The notes below the pieces were generated by a model. That model had not been told where the DNA came from, ran no database searches, and saw nothing but the letters and a program-made list of their open reading frames with translations. This document shows positions 62,179-64,000 of a stretch of DNA of 64,000 nt, piece after piece; position 1 is the stretch's first letter, and each line of letters begins with the position of its first letter. Source of the DNA: Agriotes lineatus (lineage: Eukaryota; Arthropoda; Insecta; Coleoptera; Elateridae); contig CALNHX010002666.1 in assembly GCA_940337035.1 (NCBI GenBank), positions 62,001 through 126,000 of the forward strand, in the 5' to 3' direction. The position numbers were made by a program, and so were the translations under genes.

Positions 62179-63234
62179 CGTTTACTTAAGTCGTTTACTT
62201 AAGTCGTTTACTTAAGTCGTTTACTTAAGTCGTTTACTTAAGTAATTTACTTAAGTCGTTTACTTAGGTCGTTTACTTAAGTAATTTACTTAAGTCGTTT
62301 ACTTAAGTCGTTTACTTAAGTCGTTTACTTAAGTCGTTTACTTAAGTCATTTACTTGTCGTTTACTTAAGTCGTTTACTTCAGTCGTTTACTAACGTAAT
62401 TTACTTAAGTCGTTTACTTCAGTAATGTACTTAAGTCGTTTACTTAAGTCGTTTACTTAAGTCGTTTACTTAAGTCGTTTACTTAAGTCATTTACTTAAG
62501 TCGTTTACTTAAGTCGTTTACTTCAGTCGTTTACTAAAGTAATTTACTTAAGTCGTTTACTTCAGTAATGTACTTAAGTAATTTACTTAAGTCGCTTACT
62601 TAAGTCATTTACTTAAGTCGTTTACTTAGGTCGTTTACTTAGGTCGTTTACTTAGGTCGTTTACTTAAGTCGTTTACTTAAGTCGTTTACTTAAGTCGTT
62701 TACTTAAGTCGTTTACTTAAGTCGTTTACTTAAGTCGTTTACTTAAGTAATTTACTTAAATCGTTTACTTAAGTCGTTTACTTAAGTAGTTTACTTAAGT
62801 CGTTTACTTAAGTCGTTTACTTAAGTCGTTTACTTAAGTCGTTCACTAAAGTCGTTTACTTAGGTCGTTTACTTAGGTCGTTTACTTAGGTCGTTTACTT
62901 AGGTCGTTTACTTAAGTCGTTTAATTAAGTCATTTACTTAAGTAATTTACTTAAGTCGTTTACTTAAGTCGTTTACTTAAGTCGTTTACTTAAGTCGTTT
63001 ACTTAAGTCGTTTACTTAAGTCGTTTACTTAAGTCGTTTACTTAAGTCGTTTACTTAAGTCGTTTACTTAAGTCGTTTACTTAAGTCATTTACTTAAGTC
63101 GTTTACTTAAGTCGTTTCCTTAAGTAATGTACTTAAGTAATTTACTTAAGTCGCTTACTTAAGTAATTTACTTAAGTCGCTTACTTAAGTAATGTACTTA
63201 AGTAATTTACTTAAGTCGTTTAGTTAAGTCGTTT
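62179..63234. repeat. 13-bp satellite array 17 (longest, about 81 units)
   Basis: Contains clear higher-order repetition: blocks with four consecutive TTTACTTAGGTCG units occur twice (near 62620-62660 and 62845-62905), each followed by long runs of the perfect unit. It corresponds to the 189-bp array 6 in the other duplicate. Confidence 0.97.
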
Positions 63235-63237
63235 AAA

Positions 63238-64000
63238 ATGGGGTCAACATTCTTTCAGAAGGCATACCCTGCCAATCCCAGTCATTGTGACATGGATCTC
63301 TACACTAAAGCTAGTCGGCAGCCAGCTAGAGTGGACCTATTTATTTCAGTATTTCCACCAATAATGTCCCATTATAAGGCATTCTACCAAGCGTGTAATT
63401 ACCGTATGGGAGCAAAGTACCATTATCGTTGTCAACATGCCGGAGAATGTTCAGCTGCAGAATGCATACCTACCAACGCCCAGTGTGGATAAATCCAGCG
63501 CCTTTCATTGGTTTACCGGATGCTCTATGGCGCCTAAATGTTCAGGTTATTGTGGATTTGACCAAGGTCTCAGGTGCATGTGGGGACTAATAGAAGTGTA
63601 TGAGGAGGAATGTTACCCAATTTTATCTTATTTAAATACATACTGGAAGATCATATTGACGGTAGAGAGAGAAGGTATCTCTCTAAGGTTACTGTAAATG
63701 AGGGTAATCCCATAATAGATAAACTATTAAAGGCAATGGTCTTGTATAATCCAAAATTGGATTACAATTTTAATTGAGATAGAATCTGGAATAGGTGTCA
63801 AGGATTTTGCCAGTGCATTAGAATCTCCTCTAACCAATACAATTGGATCTTACCAAAAATCACTCGATGGTTTAACAAAAACATTTTCAATCCCACAACA
63901 TATAAAATGTAACAGAGGAGGATGCATGATGGCATGTTACATGGAACCTTCTGCTATGAAGCAAAATACAGCAATTCAGTCATGGAAAGAAAGGAAAGAT
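63238..64000 (+). pseudogene. ATGGGG-leader / cysteine-rich glycoprotein-like EVE, duplicate, cut by window end
   Basis: Copy of 20128-20900. It keeps the complete leader: the ATG at 63238 gives MGSTFFQKAYPANPSHCDM and runs 84 codons through the joint with the cysteine-rich region to TAA 63490-63492. The frameshift at about 63490 and later breaks are shared with the 20-kb copy. The leader gene is joined to the glycoprotein-like gene after FISV, so this is another chimera. Confidence 0.4.

Larger units (their letters stand above)
55741..62181 (+). repeat. Large segmental duplication, copy 2 (partner 13500-19940)
   Basis: Collinear with 13500-19940 at a constant offset of 42,241 bp. This copy lacks two of the nonsense changes of copy 1 (TGA 15325-15327 and TAA 18073-18075), so those arose after duplication in copy 1. 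Confidence 0.93.

Noticed and set aside
1282..63234. CRISPR array
   Set aside because: The repeats are contiguous 13-mers without unique spacers of constant length, the DNA is eukaryotic, and no cas genes are present. The resemblance is only conceptual.
62179..63234. Telomeric repeat array
   Set aside because: The unit is unlike TTAGG or any telomere repeat I know, it is interspersed with EVEs and it occurs internally 17 times.
1282..63234. piggyBac insertions at TTAA
   Set aside because: Every satellite unit contains TTAA, so TTAA at EVE edges is expected by chance. No piggyBac terminal repeats or transposase were seen.

Overview
This is nuclear DNA of an animal, very probably an insect. 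Evidence: a replication-type histone H3 gene, a fragment of arthropod-like 18S rRNA, a hAT DNA transposon, a Penelope-like element, non-LTR (LINE) fragments, a gypsy/errantivirus-type endogenous retrovirus with an env gene, and no bacterial gene organisation. The 18S wording looks hemipteran to me, but that is a recollection, not an alignment. No ordinary host gene apart from H3 is recognisable.

The window is an array of endogenous viral elements (EVEs) punctuated by 17 blocks of one 13-bp satellite, TTTACTTAAGTCG and close variants with a palindromic core ACTTAAGT (about 5 kb in total). Between the blocks lie fragments of genes from several RNA viruses, nearly all on the + strand. Groups suggested by sequence character: (1) one or more dsRNA totivirus-like viruses (capsid-like fragments 'A', 'B' and others); (2) mononegavirus-like viruses (nucleoprotein N-like, phosphoprotein P-like and polymerase L-like pieces); (3) a bunyavirus/phenuivirus-like nucleoprotein; (4) glycoproteins, one with a furin-type site and terminal membrane anchor, one cysteine-rich. 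Family names are inferences from motifs and need database searches.

Layout. 1-13.5 kb: tandem cassettes (array, capsid fragment A, capsid fragment B), four complete and one partial, one carrying an N fragment, an unidentified minus-strand pseudogene and histone H3. 13.5-19.9 kb: a multi-virus block (unidentified gene, P, N split by a LINE tail, fragment A, a chimeric ORF); it recurs almost unchanged at 55.7-62.2 kb. 20.1-23.3 kb: cysteine-rich glycoprotein-like and capsid-like genes; the first part recurs from 63.2 kb to the window end. 23.5-26.1 kb: glycoprotein/capsid chimera plus N fragment, repeated at 32.2-34.8 kb. 26.2-31.7 kb: an L fragment split by a 2.56-kb hAT transposon, then fused to a capsid-like gene. 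35-41 kb: P-like, capsid-like, bunya-N-like and unidentified fragments, including an inverted piece. 41.4-43.4 kb: Penelope-like element. 44.1-51.7 kb: decayed endogenous retrovirus containing a hairpin MITE. 53.7-55.7 kb: more capsid pieces, a reverse-transcriptase fragment and antisense 18S rRNA.

Taken together the locus resembles a heritable archive of viral sequence. The strand bias, nested insertions and transposon remnants are what is expected of a piRNA-type cluster. The satellite blocks mark most segment boundaries and appear to mediate duplication and unit-step length change. Most EVEs are broken, but several long frames (up to 833 codons) remain open.
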